DNA of 64,000 nt from Pseudomonadota bacterium (GTDB lineage: Bacteria; Desulfobacterota; Desulfarculia; Desulfarculales; Desulfarculaceae), in NCBI GenBank assembly GCA_018902755.1, contig JAHIQI010000036.1:33226-97225 (forward strand), in the 5' to 3' direction. The position numbers were made by a program, and so were the translations under genes. Under the pieces are notes generated by a model that was not told the origin of the DNA, made no database searches, and worked only from the letters and a program-made list of their open reading frames with translations. Shown one piece after another: positions 1 through 8,855 of the stretch. Every line of letters begins with the position of its first letter. The first letter of the stretch is position 1.

Positions 1-19
1 CCTAAGACCCCGATATCGG

Positions 20-48
20 TTGACATGGCCTCCAACTATGAATAATAT
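20..48 (+). promoter_or_regulatory. Sigma-70-type promoter of the rnf operon
   Basis: TTGACA at 20-25 and TAATAT at 43-48 are separated by exactly 17 bp. This is the best sigma-70-like match near the operon start and predicts transcription from about position 55, giving a leader of about 200 nt before rnfC. Seen directly; promoter activity is inferred. Confidence 0.7.
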
Positions 49-123
49 TTGGGCCCGAGCGATGGCTACGTGGGCCTACGCAGGGATATATACATCAAAT
101 GGTTGTACTCCTTGGACAAATGC

Positions 124-168
124 CCGGTCCGGATTGGCGAGGCTACTCCCCCGGCCGGATTATTTTTA
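124..168 (+). promoter_or_regulatory. Terminator-like hairpin in the rnf leader
   Basis: CCGG(T)CCGG at 124-132 can pair with CCGGCCGG at 151-158 (8 bp with one bulged T, loop 133-150), and ATTATTTTTA follows. The hairpin lies between the promoter at 20-48 and rnfC, so it could act as an attenuator. A reading frame 62-169 (ATG to TAG) runs through it. No known riboswitch consensus was recognised in the leader. The long loop and short T-run make this a weak call. Confidence 0.35.
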
Positions 169-256
169 GGCCTACCTTGTGGCTTTCTTCACGAAAACAG
201 CCATCAGCGCAAGCGGCATGTCTTGCATCTGAGCGCCTGAACTGGAGTTCGTTGGG

Positions 257-1618
257 ATGAAACTTGCAAATTTGTTGAAAGGCATACGCCTTCCACGCCC
301 GCCGGCGGCGGCTCCGCCGGTAGACTTACCGGCCCCGGAAAAAGTCTATCTGCCCCTTAGACAACACCGGGGGGCCGTGGCCGAGGCCAAGGTCGAACCG
401 GGGGAGCAGGTAGCTCTGGGCCAGGTGGTGGGAGCCTCGGAGGAATTCGAGTCGGCCACCGTCCAGGCCACGGTAAGCGGCGTAGTGGAAGCCATCGTTG
501 ACACGGTGGACCCGGCCGGGCAAAAAGTCCCCGCCGTGGTCATCAAAAACGATGGGGCCGACGCCTGGGCCGAGGATTCGGCCATGGGTGAATCCCTCAC
601 CGACCCCGCCGGGGTCAAGGGCACCCGCCCAAGCCACCTGCTCAGGCGCCTGCGCGAGGCGGGCCTGGTGCGGGCCCAGGTGGAGGGTCGTCCCCTTCAC
701 GTGGACCTCAGCCCGCCCATGGCGCCCCAGTCATATCTATATATGACCGGCATCCCGGTGGTGCGGCCCGTGGACACCCTGATCGTCAGCGCGGTGGACG
801 CCGATCCGCCGGTCTGTCCCAACCGCTCCTGCCTAGGCCAGTCCATCCAAGAGCTGTCCGTGGGCGTGGCCGCCCTGGCCCGCATCAGCGGGGCCAAACG
901 GGTTATCCTGGCCCTGCCCTCCGGTTCGGACACCGCGGCCATCGCGGCCATGGCCGGACCATACGAGTGGGAGATCGCCTCGGTAAGCCAGACCTCCTAC
1001 CCCTTTGCCACCGACAATTTCCTGGTGCAGTCGCTCACCGGACGCGAAGTGCCCACTCCTTACGGCGAGCCCAAGGACGTGGGCGTTGTTTTGCAGCCCA
1101 TGATCAGCGCCATGGACGTGGGCAAGGTCCTCATGAGCGGCCGTCCGGTGATAGACCGGATATTCAGCGTGGCCGGCGAGGTCAAGAACCCGCAGACCTT
1201 CCGGGTGCGCCTGGGCACGCCCATCAGCGAGGTCTTGGCGGCCGCCGGCGGCGGCCCCTCGCGCCCGGGCAAGATAATCGTGGGCGGACCCATGATGGGC
1301 CTGGCCATTTTCGACCCCGCCACCCCGGTGACCCGGGAGACCGAGGGCGTGTTCGTGCAGAGCGCGGCCAATGTAGTGGCCTACGCCGACCATCCCTGCA
1401 TTCACTGCGGGCGCTGCGTGGCGGCTTGCCCGGTTAACCTTATCCCCTCGGAGTTGGGCAAGCTGTGCGAGTTCAGGATGTACGAGGAAGCGGCCTATAT
1501 GGACTTGATGAACTGCATCGAGTGCGGTTGCTGCGCCTACGTATGTCCGGCCAAGCGGCCCATGGTCCACTTCCTGCGTCACGGTAAGACCGAAGTTCTG
1601 GCCGGGAGGATGGAGTGA
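257..1618 (+). CDS. rnfC: Electron transport complex subunit RnfC
   Basis: Peripheral NADH/flavin and iron-sulfur subunit of the Rnf complex, which couples electron transfer between reduced ferredoxin and NAD+ to ion translocation across the inner membrane. The 453-residue protein has the N-terminal RnfC barrel-sandwich region, a central NQO1/SLBB-like part, and two C-terminal [4Fe-4S] motifs, CIHCGRCVAACP and CIECGCCAYVCP (about residues 380-430). It is the first gene of rnfCDGEAB, the order also known from acetogens, and not that of E. coli rsx. Its TGA overlaps the ATG of rnfD. ATG 257 is the natural start, with a GGAG-like site upstream. Confidence 0.96.
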   Translation: MKLANLLKGIRLPRPPAAAPPVDLPAPEKVYLPLRQHRGAVAEAKVEPGEQVALGQVVGASEEFESATVQATVSGVVEAIVDTVDPAGQKVPAVVIKNDGADAWAEDSAMGESLTDPAGVKGTRPSHLLRRLREAGLVRAQVEGRPLHVDLSPPMAPQSYLYMTGIPVVRPVDTLIVSAVDADPPVCPNRSCLGQSIQELSVGVAALARISGAKRVILALPSGSDTAAIAAMAGPYEWEIASVSQTSYPFATDNFLVQSLTGREVPTPYGEPKDVGVVLQPMISAMDVGKVLMSGRPVIDRIFSVAGEVKNPQTFRVRLGTPISEVLAAAGGGPSRPGKIIVGGPMMGLAIFDPATPVTRETEGVFVQSAANVVAYADHPCIHCGRCVAACPVNLIPSELGKLCEFRMYEEAAYMDLMNCIECGCCAYVCPAKRPMVHFLRHGKTEVLAGRME

Positions 1619-2622
1619 TGAACGAGAATCTGCTGACCGTATCCACCTCCCCCCACATCCTGGGCCGCATGAGCGTGCGCTCCATGTACTTGGAGTACAT
1701 CATCGCCCTGGCCCCAGCCCTGTTGGTGGGTTTGTATTACTTCGGCTTCCCCGCCCTGATCACCGTGCTGCTCACCGTGGCTTCGGCCGCGGTGTCGGAC
1801 TTCGTCGCCAGCAAGATCCAAAAGAAGCCCACCACCCTGGGCAGCCTGCACATCGTGTGCATGGGCCTGATGCTGGGCATGATCCTGCCTCCCGGCGCTC
1901 CCTGGTGGCTGCCGGTCATCGGCGGCGCGCTCACCGTGTTCCTGGGAATCAGCATCTTCGGCGGCATCGGCGCCTACCCCATGAACCCGGTCCTGGTGGC
2001 CTGGGTGGCCCTGTATATCTCCTGGCCCGAGTCCATGAACGCCTACTTCGAGCCCCAGGCCCTGGGCAGCGGCGACGACTGGACCGAGGCCGAGACCCTG
2101 CTGATGCAGCTCAAGGGCGACATCAGCACCCTGGAAATGGTCGAGATGGGCAAGTTGTGGCTGGGGCAGGTGCCCGGCTACATCGGCTCCACCAGCACCT
2201 GGGCTTTGCTGGTCGGCGGGGTGTACCTCATCATCCGCCGCATCATCCCCTGGCAGATTCCGGTCGGCGCCCTGCTGGGCGCGGTGGCCATGGCCCTGAT
2301 CGCCACCTACACCGACCCCCGCATCCTCGAGCTGGGCTACGAGGAGTTCGCGGCCAACATGAACGTGGTCTGGTTCCACCTGGGCGCCGGCGGCCTTATG
2401 ATCGCCGCCTTCTTCCTGGGGCCGGAGCCGGTGTCGTCGCCGGTCACCCCCTGGGGAACCTTCTTGTTCGGAGTGGGCATTGGCCTGATGACCATCATCG
2501 TACGCACCTGGGGCGGCCTGGTGGACGGCGCTTTCTACGGAGTGCTTCTCATGAACGCCGCCAATCCCCTGCTGGACCGTATACGCCCCCGGGTCATCGG
2601 AAAGGTGGTGAGCGGTGCGTGA
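1618..2622 (+). CDS. rnfD: Electron transport complex subunit RnfD
   Basis: Integral membrane subunit that carries covalent FMN in this family. The 334-residue protein is strongly hydrophobic with about ten predicted helices. The segment around GYIGSTSTWALL (about residues 183-194) lies where RnfD/NqrB proteins carry the flavinylated threonine; the exact residue cannot be assigned by eye. ATG 1618 overlaps the rnfC stop (ATGA); GTG 1615 is an in-frame alternative. The end overlaps rnfG by 8 bp, so the two are translationally coupled. Confidence 0.96.
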   Translation: MNENLLTVSTSPHILGRMSVRSMYLEYIIALAPALLVGLYYFGFPALITVLLTVASAAVSDFVASKIQKKPTTLGSLHIVCMGLMLGMILPPGAPWWLPVIGGALTVFLGISIFGGIGAYPMNPVLVAWVALYISWPESMNAYFEPQALGSGDDWTEAETLLMQLKGDISTLEMVEMGKLWLGQVPGYIGSTSTWALLVGGVYLIIRRIIPWQIPVGALLGAVAMALIATYTDPRILELGYEEFAANMNVVWFHLGAGGLMIAAFFLGPEPVSSPVTPWGTFLFGVGIGLMTIIVRTWGGLVDGAFYGVLLMNAANPLLDRIRPRVIGKVVSGA

Positions 2623-3190
2623 TATTCTGAAAATGCTGGTGGTGCTCACCGCCATTTGCGCGGTTAGCGGCTTTCTGCTTGCCCTGGTCCACGACGTGAC
2701 CAGGGAGCCCATCGAGTACAGCCGGCTTAAATTCGTCAAGGAGCCCGCGGTCAAGGCGGTGCTTAAGGGATACCAAAACGACCCCATCAAGGATCGCCTC
2801 AGCATCCTGGTGGGCAAGGACAAAAAAGGCAAGCCGGTCAACCTGATCGTCTTCCCGGCCAAGAAGGACGGCAAGACCTTCGCGGTGGCCTTCGAGTCCT
2901 CGGCCGCCGGCTACCACGGCGACATCGGAGTGATGCTGGGCGTGGACCTGGCCAGCAAGAAGCTGACCGGCGTCAGCATCGTAAGCCACACCGAAACTCC
3001 CGGCTTGGGCGCGCGCATTACAGAGCCCAACTTCACCAACTCCTTCAAGGACAAGCCCATGGACAAGGAGTTGGCTGTGGGAGACATCAACGCCCTTTCC
3101 GGGGCCACCTTGTCCACCAAAGGTGTGGTGGCCGCGATCAATAACGCGCAGGCCACCTTGAACAAGTACCGCGACAAGATGGTTCAATAG
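2615..3190 (+). CDS. rnfG: Electron transport complex subunit RnfG (FMN-binding)
   Basis: FMN-carrying subunit with one N-terminal membrane anchor (about residues 5-25) and a periplasmic FMN-binding domain. The motif LSGATLST (about residues 162-169) is the known flavinylation signature, with FMN esterified to the first threonine by ApbE; apbE lies at the end of this operon. GTG 2615 overlaps rnfD and has AAGGTGG upstream. At 191 residues the length is normal for RnfG. Confidence 0.95.
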   Translation: MRDILKMLVVLTAICAVSGFLLALVHDVTREPIEYSRLKFVKEPAVKAVLKGYQNDPIKDRLSILVGKDKKGKPVNLIVFPAKKDGKTFAVAFESSAAGYHGDIGVMLGVDLASKKLTGVSIVSHTETPGLGARITEPNFTNSFKDKPMDKELAVGDINALSGATLSTKGVVAAINNAQATLNKYRDKMVQ

Positions 3191-3201
3191 GGAGCGCGGT
3201 C

Positions 3202-3819
3202 ATGAGCATAGCTAAAGAATTCACCAAAGGCTTGTGGGAGATAATCCCACCCTTCCGTCTGGTGCTGGGCCTCTGCCCCACCCTGGCGGTGACCACTTCG
3301 GCCGAAAACGGCATGGGCATGGGCCTGGCCACCACCTTCGTGCTGGTCTGTTCCAACCTGCTGGTTTCCTTGCTGCGCAAGATCATCCCCAGCAAGGTGC
3401 GCATCGCGGCCTACGTGGTGATCATCGCCAGCTTCGTGGTCATCGTGGAACTGATGATGCAGGCCTACACCTTCCCCCTGTATCAGGCCCTGGGCATCTT
3501 CATTCCCCTGATCGTGGTCAACTGCATCATTCTGGGCCGCGCCGAGGCCTTTGCCGGCAAAAATGGCCCGGTGGCCAGCATCGCCGACGGTCTGGGCGTG
3601 GGTCTGGGCTTCACCATCAGCCTCGCCGTGCTGGGAGCCTTCCGCGAGATCCTGGGAAGCGGGACCCTCTGGGGCCAGGGCCTTTTCTGGGAAGGCTTCG
3701 AGCCCTTTACCTTCATGGTGCGCGCGCCGGGCGCCTTCGTGGCCCTGGGCCTTTTCCTGGCCGCGATCAACCTGATCAGCGCGAAGCTGGAAGATCGTAA
3801 GCGGAGGGCCCAGTCATGA
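3202..3819 (+). CDS. rnfE: Electron transport complex subunit RnfE
   Basis: Integral membrane subunit of Rnf, paired with RnfA and homologous to NqrD. It has 205 residues and about six hydrophobic helices. The family stretch VVNCIILGRAEAFA near residue 105 contains the Cys that, with the matching one in RnfA, is thought to hold an intramembrane iron-sulfur cluster. The stop codon overlaps the rnfA start (ATGA at 3816-3819). Confidence 0.95.
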   Translation: MSIAKEFTKGLWEIIPPFRLVLGLCPTLAVTTSAENGMGMGLATTFVLVCSNLLVSLLRKIIPSKVRIAAYVVIIASFVVIVELMMQAYTFPLYQALGIFIPLIVVNCIILGRAEAFAGKNGPVASIADGLGVGLGFTISLAVLGAFREILGSGTLWGQGLFWEGFEPFTFMVRAPGAFVALGLFLAAINLISAKLEDRKRRAQS

Positions 3820-4406
3820 GTTTCGGCGACTACATGCTGTTTATCGTCAGCGCCATCCTGGTCAACAACATCCTGCTGGCCAAGTTCCTGGGCAACTGCC
3901 CCTTCCTGGGGGTCAGCAAGCGCATGGACACGGCCACCGGCATGTCCATGGCGGTCATCTTCGTCATGGTCATGGCGGGCATGATCACCTGGCTGGTGCA
4001 GTACTACATCCTGGTTCCCCTGAACATCGAATACCTGCAAACCATCGCCTTCATCCTGGTGATCGCCGCCCTGGTGCAGTTGGTCGAGATCGTGATGGCC
4101 AAGAGCCTGCCGGCCCTTTACCGGGCCCTGGGCATCTTCCTGCCGCTGATCACCACCAACTGCGCGGTCCTTGGTGTGGCCATCATCAACATCAACGAAG
4201 AATACGACTTCGTTGACACCCTGGTGTTTTCCCTGGCCTCGGCCCTGGGCTACAGCCTGGCTCTGATCCTGTTCGCGGGCATCCGGGAGCGCTTCATGCT
4301 CATTAAAATGCCCAAGGCTTTCCAGGGAACCTCCATCGGCTTGGTGGTGGCGGGCTTTTTGGCTCTGGCCTTCAGCGGGTTCGCGGGGCTGGTGGGCGGC
4401 CACTAA
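3816..4406 (+). CDS. rnfA: Electron transport complex subunit RnfA
   Basis: Integral membrane subunit, partner of RnfE and homologous to NqrE. It has 196 residues and six hydrophobic helices. NNILLAKFLGNCPFLGVSK at the N-terminus and ITTNCAVLGVAI near residue 115 are typical of the family and contain the conserved Cys residues. An 82-nt gap separates it from rnfB, the longest within the operon. Confidence 0.96.
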   Translation: MSFGDYMLFIVSAILVNNILLAKFLGNCPFLGVSKRMDTATGMSMAVIFVMVMAGMITWLVQYYILVPLNIEYLQTIAFILVIAALVQLVEIVMAKSLPALYRALGIFLPLITTNCAVLGVAIININEEYDFVDTLVFSLASALGYSLALILFAGIRERFMLIKMPKAFQGTSIGLVVAGFLALAFSGFAGLVGGH

Positions 4407-4488
4407 GCCGCGCGGGTAAAGACGTAATGCCGAAGGCAATGCGACATCAGAAAACGCGGGGCTGCTTGCCCGCGAGGAGAACATCATA

Positions 4489-6594
4489 ATGTTATTCGAA
4501 GCCCTGGCAATCGGTGGATTGGGCTTGGCTTCCGCCCTGGGCTTGGGAGTAGCCGCCAAGGTCTTCGCCGTGGAGGTGGACCCCCTGGTGGAGGCGGTGG
4601 AAGGCGCTCTGCCCGGCGCCAACTGCGGCGGCTGCGGCTTTGCCGGATGCGCTTCGGCGGCTCTGGCCATAGCCAGCGGCAAGGCCCCGGCCAACATCTG
4701 CGTGGGTGGCGGCCCCGAGGTCGCCGTGGCGGTGTCCCAGGTCATGGGCGTGGAGTTCGTTTACCGCGAGCCCGACGTCTCGCAGGTGGACTGCACCTAT
4801 TCCACCCAGATTGCCCCACTGAAATACAAATACGACGGTGTGCGGGACTGCCGCGCGGCGGCCCTGTTGGCCGGCGGCCCCAAGATGTGCGACATCGGTT
4901 GCCTGGGCCTTGGCTCCTGCGTCAAGGTGTGCCCCTTCGGGGCCATCCAGATCGGCTCCGAGGGCCTGCCCGTGGTGGACCCCAGCCTGTGCACCGGTTG
5001 CGGCAACTGCGAGAAGGCCTGCCCCAAGAGCATCATTCACCTCACCTCGGTGACTCGGCGCATCCTGGGCTTCAACGCCAACTACAACTGCCTAGCTCCC
5101 TGCCAGGCCACCTGCCCGGCCCAGATCGACATTCCCAGTTACATCAGGGCCATCGGCGAGGGGCGTTACGAGGACGCGGTCACCATCATCAAGGAACACA
5201 ACCCGCTGCCCTTGGTCTGCGGCCGGGTCTGCCCCCATCCCTGCGAGGACCAGTGCCGCCGGGGCAAGAGCGAAGAGCCGGTTAACATCAACCACCTCAA
5301 GCGCTTCGCCGCCGACTACGAGATGAACTCGGGCAAACGCATCCAGCCCTTCTGCCTGCCCAAGAACGAGCGCAAGGTGGCCATCGTGGGCGGAGGCCCC
5401 GCCGGTCTCTCCTGCGCCTACTACCTGGCCCGCCTGGGCTACGCGCCCACCGTCTACGAGGCCCAGCCTCACCTGGGCGGCATGCTGCGCTACGGCATCC
5501 CCGAGTACCGTCTTCCCAAGAAGACCCTCGATTGGGAAATCCAGGGCATCCTGGAGCTGGGCGTAACCGCCAAGACCGGCATGGCCATGGGCACCGACTT
5601 CACCATGGAAAGCCTCAGGCAAGAGGGCTACGAGGCCATCTTCCTGGGCGTAGGCTGCTGGTCCAGCCGCGGCATGCGCGTGGAAGGCGAGGATCTGGGC
5701 GGGGTCCTGCCCGGCACGGACATGCTCATCGACCGGGGCAACCTCAAGGAGACCCCGGTGGGCGAGCGGGTGGTTATCATCGGCGGCGGCAACACGGCCA
5801 TGGACTGCGCCCGCACCTGCTGGCGCCTGGGAGCCAAAGAAGTCACCGTCCTGTACCGCCGCACCGAGAAAGAGATGCCCGCCAACGCCATCGAGATCGA
5901 GGAGGCCAAGCACGAAGGGATCAAGTTCCACTTCCTGGCCGCTCCCACCAAGCTCGTGGGCGAAAACGGCAAGCTCACCGGCCTGCAGTACATCAAGATG
6001 GAGCTTGGCGAGCCCGACGCCTCGGGCCGCCGCCGTCCGGTGCCCATCGAGGGCAGCGAGACTATCCTCGAGTGCGACAACGTAATCGCGGCCATCGGCC
6101 AGTTCCCCAACTTGGCCTTCCTGGAAGAGGACGCCGCGGCCAACGACCTGGCCCTCACCAAGTGGAACACCATCGACGCCAACGTGGACGCCGGGACCAC
6201 CAACATCCCCGGCGTGTTCAGCGGCGGCGACTCCGTGACCGGCGCGGCCACGGCGGTGGAGGCCATCGGGGCGGGCCGCAGAGCGGCGCGGGCCATGCAC
6301 CGCTACCTCAGCGGCGAAGACGCCGAGGCCCCGGACAACTGGGTGCACGGCCCCAAGGAGCTGCCCATGGTCAAACAGACCCCGGACGCGGCTCCGGCCG
6401 GGCGGCCCCGGGCCAAGATGCCCGAGCTCAGCGTGGCTGATCGCTCGGGCAGCTTCGTGGAAGTTGAGCTTGGCCTCACCGAAGAAATGGCCAAAGCTGA
6501 AACCCAGCGCTGCCTGCAGTGCGGACTCTACTGTTACCGACACAAAGATCAGCCTTACGAGGCTTGGAAATGGGAGAGGAAGGACAATGCCTAA
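4489..6594 (+). CDS. rnfB: RnfB fused to a GltD/NfnB-like FAD/NAD(P) oxidoreductase
   Basis: The 701-residue protein is much longer than ordinary RnfB (about 200-330). Residues 1-25 form a membrane anchor; GANCGGCGFAGC starts the four-Cys [4Fe-4S] domain; CDIGCLGLGSCVKVCP and CTGCGNCEKACP (about residues 132-183) give two ferredoxin clusters. A Fer4_20-type region follows (NCLAPCQATCP, CGRVCPHPCEDQC), then an FAD motif VGGGPAG near 300 and a second dinucleotide motif IIGGGNTAMD near 427 followed by VLYRRTEKEMPA, as in NADPH-dependent GltD/NfnB. It ends with CLQCGLYC. The RnfB part takes electrons to or from ferredoxin; the second half suggests a direct pyridine-nucleotide link, which is inference. 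GAGGAG precedes ATG 4489. Confidence 0.93.
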   Translation: MLFEALAIGGLGLASALGLGVAAKVFAVEVDPLVEAVEGALPGANCGGCGFAGCASAALAIASGKAPANICVGGGPEVAVAVSQVMGVEFVYREPDVSQVDCTYSTQIAPLKYKYDGVRDCRAAALLAGGPKMCDIGCLGLGSCVKVCPFGAIQIGSEGLPVVDPSLCTGCGNCEKACPKSIIHLTSVTRRILGFNANYNCLAPCQATCPAQIDIPSYIRAIGEGRYEDAVTIIKEHNPLPLVCGRVCPHPCEDQCRRGKSEEPVNINHLKRFAADYEMNSGKRIQPFCLPKNERKVAIVGGGPAGLSCAYYLARLGYAPTVYEAQPHLGGMLRYGIPEYRLPKKTLDWEIQGILELGVTAKTGMAMGTDFTMESLRQEGYEAIFLGVGCWSSRGMRVEGEDLGGVLPGTDMLIDRGNLKETPVGERVVIIGGGNTAMDCARTCWRLGAKEVTVLYRRTEKEMPANAIEIEEAKHEGIKFHFLAAPTKLVGENGKLTGLQYIKMELGEPDASGRRRPVPIEGSETILECDNVIAAIGQFPNLAFLEEDAAANDLALTKWNTIDANVDAGTTNIPGVFSGGDSVTGAATAVEAIGAGRRAARAMHRYLSGEDAEAPDNWVHGPKELPMVKQTPDAAPAGRPRAKMPELSVADRSGSFVEVELGLTEEMAKAETQRCLQCGLYCYRHKDQPYEAWKWERKDNA

Positions 6595-7600
6595 GAGTCT
6601 GGATCGCCGCTCCTTCCTGCGGTTTGCCGGCAGCACGGCCCTGGGTGCGGCCGCCCTGCCCCTGGTTTCGCCGGCCATCGGCCTGGCCAGCATGGGCAAA
6701 GGCCAAAACGCCGCGCAGGAAACCCGGATGATGATGGGCACCCTGGTCTCGGTGACCGTGCTGGACCCCTCGCCCGTCAAGGCCCAGGAAGCCATGAACG
6801 CCGCTTTCGCGGCCATGGCCAAGCTGACCCCGGTCTTCGACCGGCACCGCCCCGGCGGTCCGGTGGCCGCCTTCAACTCCGAAGGCCGCCTTAACGACCT
6901 GGAGCCCCGCCTCAAGGCAGTGCTGGAGTTGTGTCAAGCGGTGCAGCAGAGCACCGGCGGGGCCTTCAACCCCACCGTGGCCCCGGTCATCGACACGGTC
7001 AAAGCCAGCTTCCTGCTGAACCACCAGCCCCCCAGCCGCCGGCAGATGGCCAAGGCCCTTTCGGCGGTGGGCGGAATCAACTACGATGGCAGCAGCCTGC
7101 GCCGGACCAAGGAGGGCGCGTCCCTCACCCTGGACGGCGTGGCCAAGGGCTTCATCGTGGACGAGGGCCTGGCCGCCGCCGCCAAGGCGGGCGCTTCTCA
7201 CGTGCTCATCAACGCCGGCGGCGACGTGGGCGTGTTGGGCGACCGGGGCGGCAAGCCCTGGCGGGTGGCCGTGGCCGACCCGGACCAGCCCACCAAGCCC
7301 AAGCTGACCGTGTCACTGACCAGTGGGGCCCTGGCCACCAGTGGCGACTACGAGGTCTACTTCGACCAGGAGCGCCTGTATCACCACATCGTCAACCCGG
7401 CCACCGGGCGCATCCCCGGCTCTGGCCACAGTGTGAGCGTGCGCGCCCCCAAGGCCTCCTTGGCCGACGCCTTGGCCACGGCCTGCTTCGTCATGCCTCC
7501 GGCCCAGGCGACCCGCTTCCTGGCCGCCCGCCCCAGCCTGGAGGGCCTCATCCTCACCCGCTTCGGGCAGCGTTACCAGACCAAGGGTTTCGCCGCCTAG
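6587..7600 (+). CDS. apbE: FAD:protein FMN transferase ApbE
   Basis: Periplasmic transferase that uses FAD and Mg2+ to attach FMN to threonine in RnfG and RnfD, so it matures the complex encoded just upstream. The 337-residue protein begins with a twin-arginine-type signal (DRRSFLRFAGS, then a hydrophobic stretch ending near residue 32). The core shows METRMMMGT-like (here ETRMMMGT), LDGVAKGFIVD and INAGGDVGV motifs of the family. ATG 6587 overlaps the end of rnfB by 8 bp. A strong terminator follows. Confidence 0.94.
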   Translation: MPKSLDRRSFLRFAGSTALGAAALPLVSPAIGLASMGKGQNAAQETRMMMGTLVSVTVLDPSPVKAQEAMNAAFAAMAKLTPVFDRHRPGGPVAAFNSEGRLNDLEPRLKAVLELCQAVQQSTGGAFNPTVAPVIDTVKASFLLNHQPPSRRQMAKALSAVGGINYDGSSLRRTKEGASLTLDGVAKGFIVDEGLAAAAKAGASHVLINAGGDVGVLGDRGGKPWRVAVADPDQPTKPKLTVSLTSGALATSGDYEVYFDQERLYHHIVNPATGRIPGSGHSVSVRAPKASLADALATACFVMPPAQATRFLAARPSLEGLILTRFGQRYQTKGFAA

Positions 7601-7621
7601 GCGGCCTTAAAACAGCCGAAT

Positions 7622-7657
7622 AAAAGCCCGGCGGCCGTGTGGCCGCCGGGCTTTTTT
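7622..7657 (+). terminator. Bidirectional rho-independent terminator
   Basis: AAAAGCCCGGCGGCC / GGCCGCCGGGCTTTTTT with a 4-nt loop (GTGT). It ends the rnf-apbE transcript; on the other strand the A-run becomes a T-run and can end the convergent gene at 7676-8149. Confidence 0.9.
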
Positions 7658-7675
7658 ATGGCTAAGGGATGGAGC

Positions 7676-8149
7676 TCAGCGGCGGGTCATGCCCAAGGGT
7701 CCGCCCAGCTTGACCGGCTCGAAACTCTTCACCTGGCCCGGCTTCAAAAGCTTCTCCGCCGGGTTGTGATTCAGAAACAGGATATTGCCGGTGATCTCGT
7801 TGTTCTTGAAATTGCCGCTGAACTGGCAGCGCCAGATCATTTCCTCGCCCTGGAACCAGAGGAAGTCGTCCTGCACCTCGCCCTTGGTGATCTCCAGGAC
7901 GATCAGGTCTTCGGGCTTGTCGCCCACGATGAGGCTGCCGCTGAGCTTGTCCCCGGCCTGCTTCAGCTCGGCCTTCACGGTGGTCACCTGGCCCTCGTTC
8001 TTTTGGCCCTCCACCTGTTTGGCCAACAAGGCCTTGCCCACGTAGTTGCCCTGCACCCAAGCGGGCGCGGCGGCCCAGGCCGAGGCCCCGCTGATGGCCA
8101 GCACGGCCAGCACCCACAAACCCAACATCCCGAAGCGCAATCCGCGCAT
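7676..8149 (-). CDS. Hypothetical periplasmic protein
   Basis: A 157-residue protein with a clear Sec signal peptide (hydrophobic residues 8-22, cleavage near ASAWAA) and a mature part of mixed beta character. No family recognised. ATG 8149 is preceded by AGGAGG. It converges on the rnf-apbE terminator and is transcribed alone. No cysteines occur in the mature part, so a redox role is not suggested by sequence. Confidence 0.75.
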   Translation of the reverse strand: MRGLRFGMLGLWVLAVLAISGASAWAAAPAWVQGNYVGKALLAKQVEGQKNEGQVTTVKAELKQAGDKLSGSLIVGDKPEDLIVLEITKGEVQDDFLWFQGEEMIWRCQFSGNFKNNEITGNILFLNHNPAEKLLKPGQVKSFEPVKLGGPLGMTRR

Positions 8150-8303
8150 GGTGTAGCCTCCTTTGGTCTTTGTTAAAACCTATCACCTTCCCAGCCCGCT
8201 TGCAGCCTGGCGCCAAGATTTCACAAAAGCTAAAGTTTGCCTTGGGCCGCGGGGATGTGTTTCAATAGCCCCGCTGGTGTTCACCCCTGGGGGAGTGTGT
8301 CGC

Positions 8304-8783
8304 ATGCCTAAAAGCTTTGTTTCGCTGGGCTGCCTAGTGATTCTGCTGGCCATGGCCTTGACCTTGGGCGGCTGCGGCAACAGCGCCCTGGAACAGGGCA
8401 TCAGGGCCGAAAAGGCGGGCAACGACAAGGACGCCTTTGCCTCTTACAGCGCAGCCATCGGCTCCACCTTCATGGTGAGCAACAAGAGGGCCCAGGCCTA
8501 CGCGGGCCGGGCCGGGATATACATCCTGCGTGGAGAATTGGAAAAGGCCCTGGCCGACCTGGACAAGGCCCTGGATCAGAACGCCCAAAGCGAAGCCGCC
8601 TATTACAACCGGACGGTGCTCTACCTTCTGCAAGGCAAACCCACGCTGGCCCAGGGCGACGCCAAGCGGCTCATCGAACTGGTCCCCCAAAACCCGGCCG
8701 CCCGCCGCCTTTTCGACCTGGCCCAGGACCCGCCCCCCAAATTCACCCTGCCCCTCACCTGGATGAAGGCCAACCAGGGCTAG
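8304..8783 (+). CDS. TPR-containing lipoprotein
   Basis: Start ATG 8304 gives a lipoprotein signal with lipobox LTLGGC (Cys about residue 22). The mature part has two or three tetratricopeptide-like helix pairs (AFASYSAAIG..., ALADLDKALDQN, and AQGDAKRLIELVPQN). A longer frame opens at 8163, but only the 8304 start gives a lipoprotein signal. TPR domains bind other proteins; the partner is unknown. It is 159 residues. Confidence 0.75.
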   Translation: MPKSFVSLGCLVILLAMALTLGGCGNSALEQGIRAEKAGNDKDAFASYSAAIGSTFMVSNKRAQAYAGRAGIYILRGELEKALADLDKALDQNAQSEAAYYNRTVLYLLQGKPTLAQGDAKRLIELVPQNPAARRLFDLAQDPPPKFTLPLTWMKANQG

Positions 8784-8855
8784 CCCGTCCCCCTGGGGCG
8801 GCTTGCCTTTCCTCCCGCACGGGCTTAGCTTGGAAACAGGGAGGGAGGAACAGCC

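Noticed and set aside
49..240. 63-residue reading frame upstream of rnfC
   Set aside because: It starts inside the -10 region of the promoter, has no ribosome binding site and no recognisable motif.
1579..2874. 431-residue minus-strand frame across rnfD
   Set aside because: His/Gln/Gly-rich product typical of antisense shadows in high-GC genes; rnfD is unambiguous.
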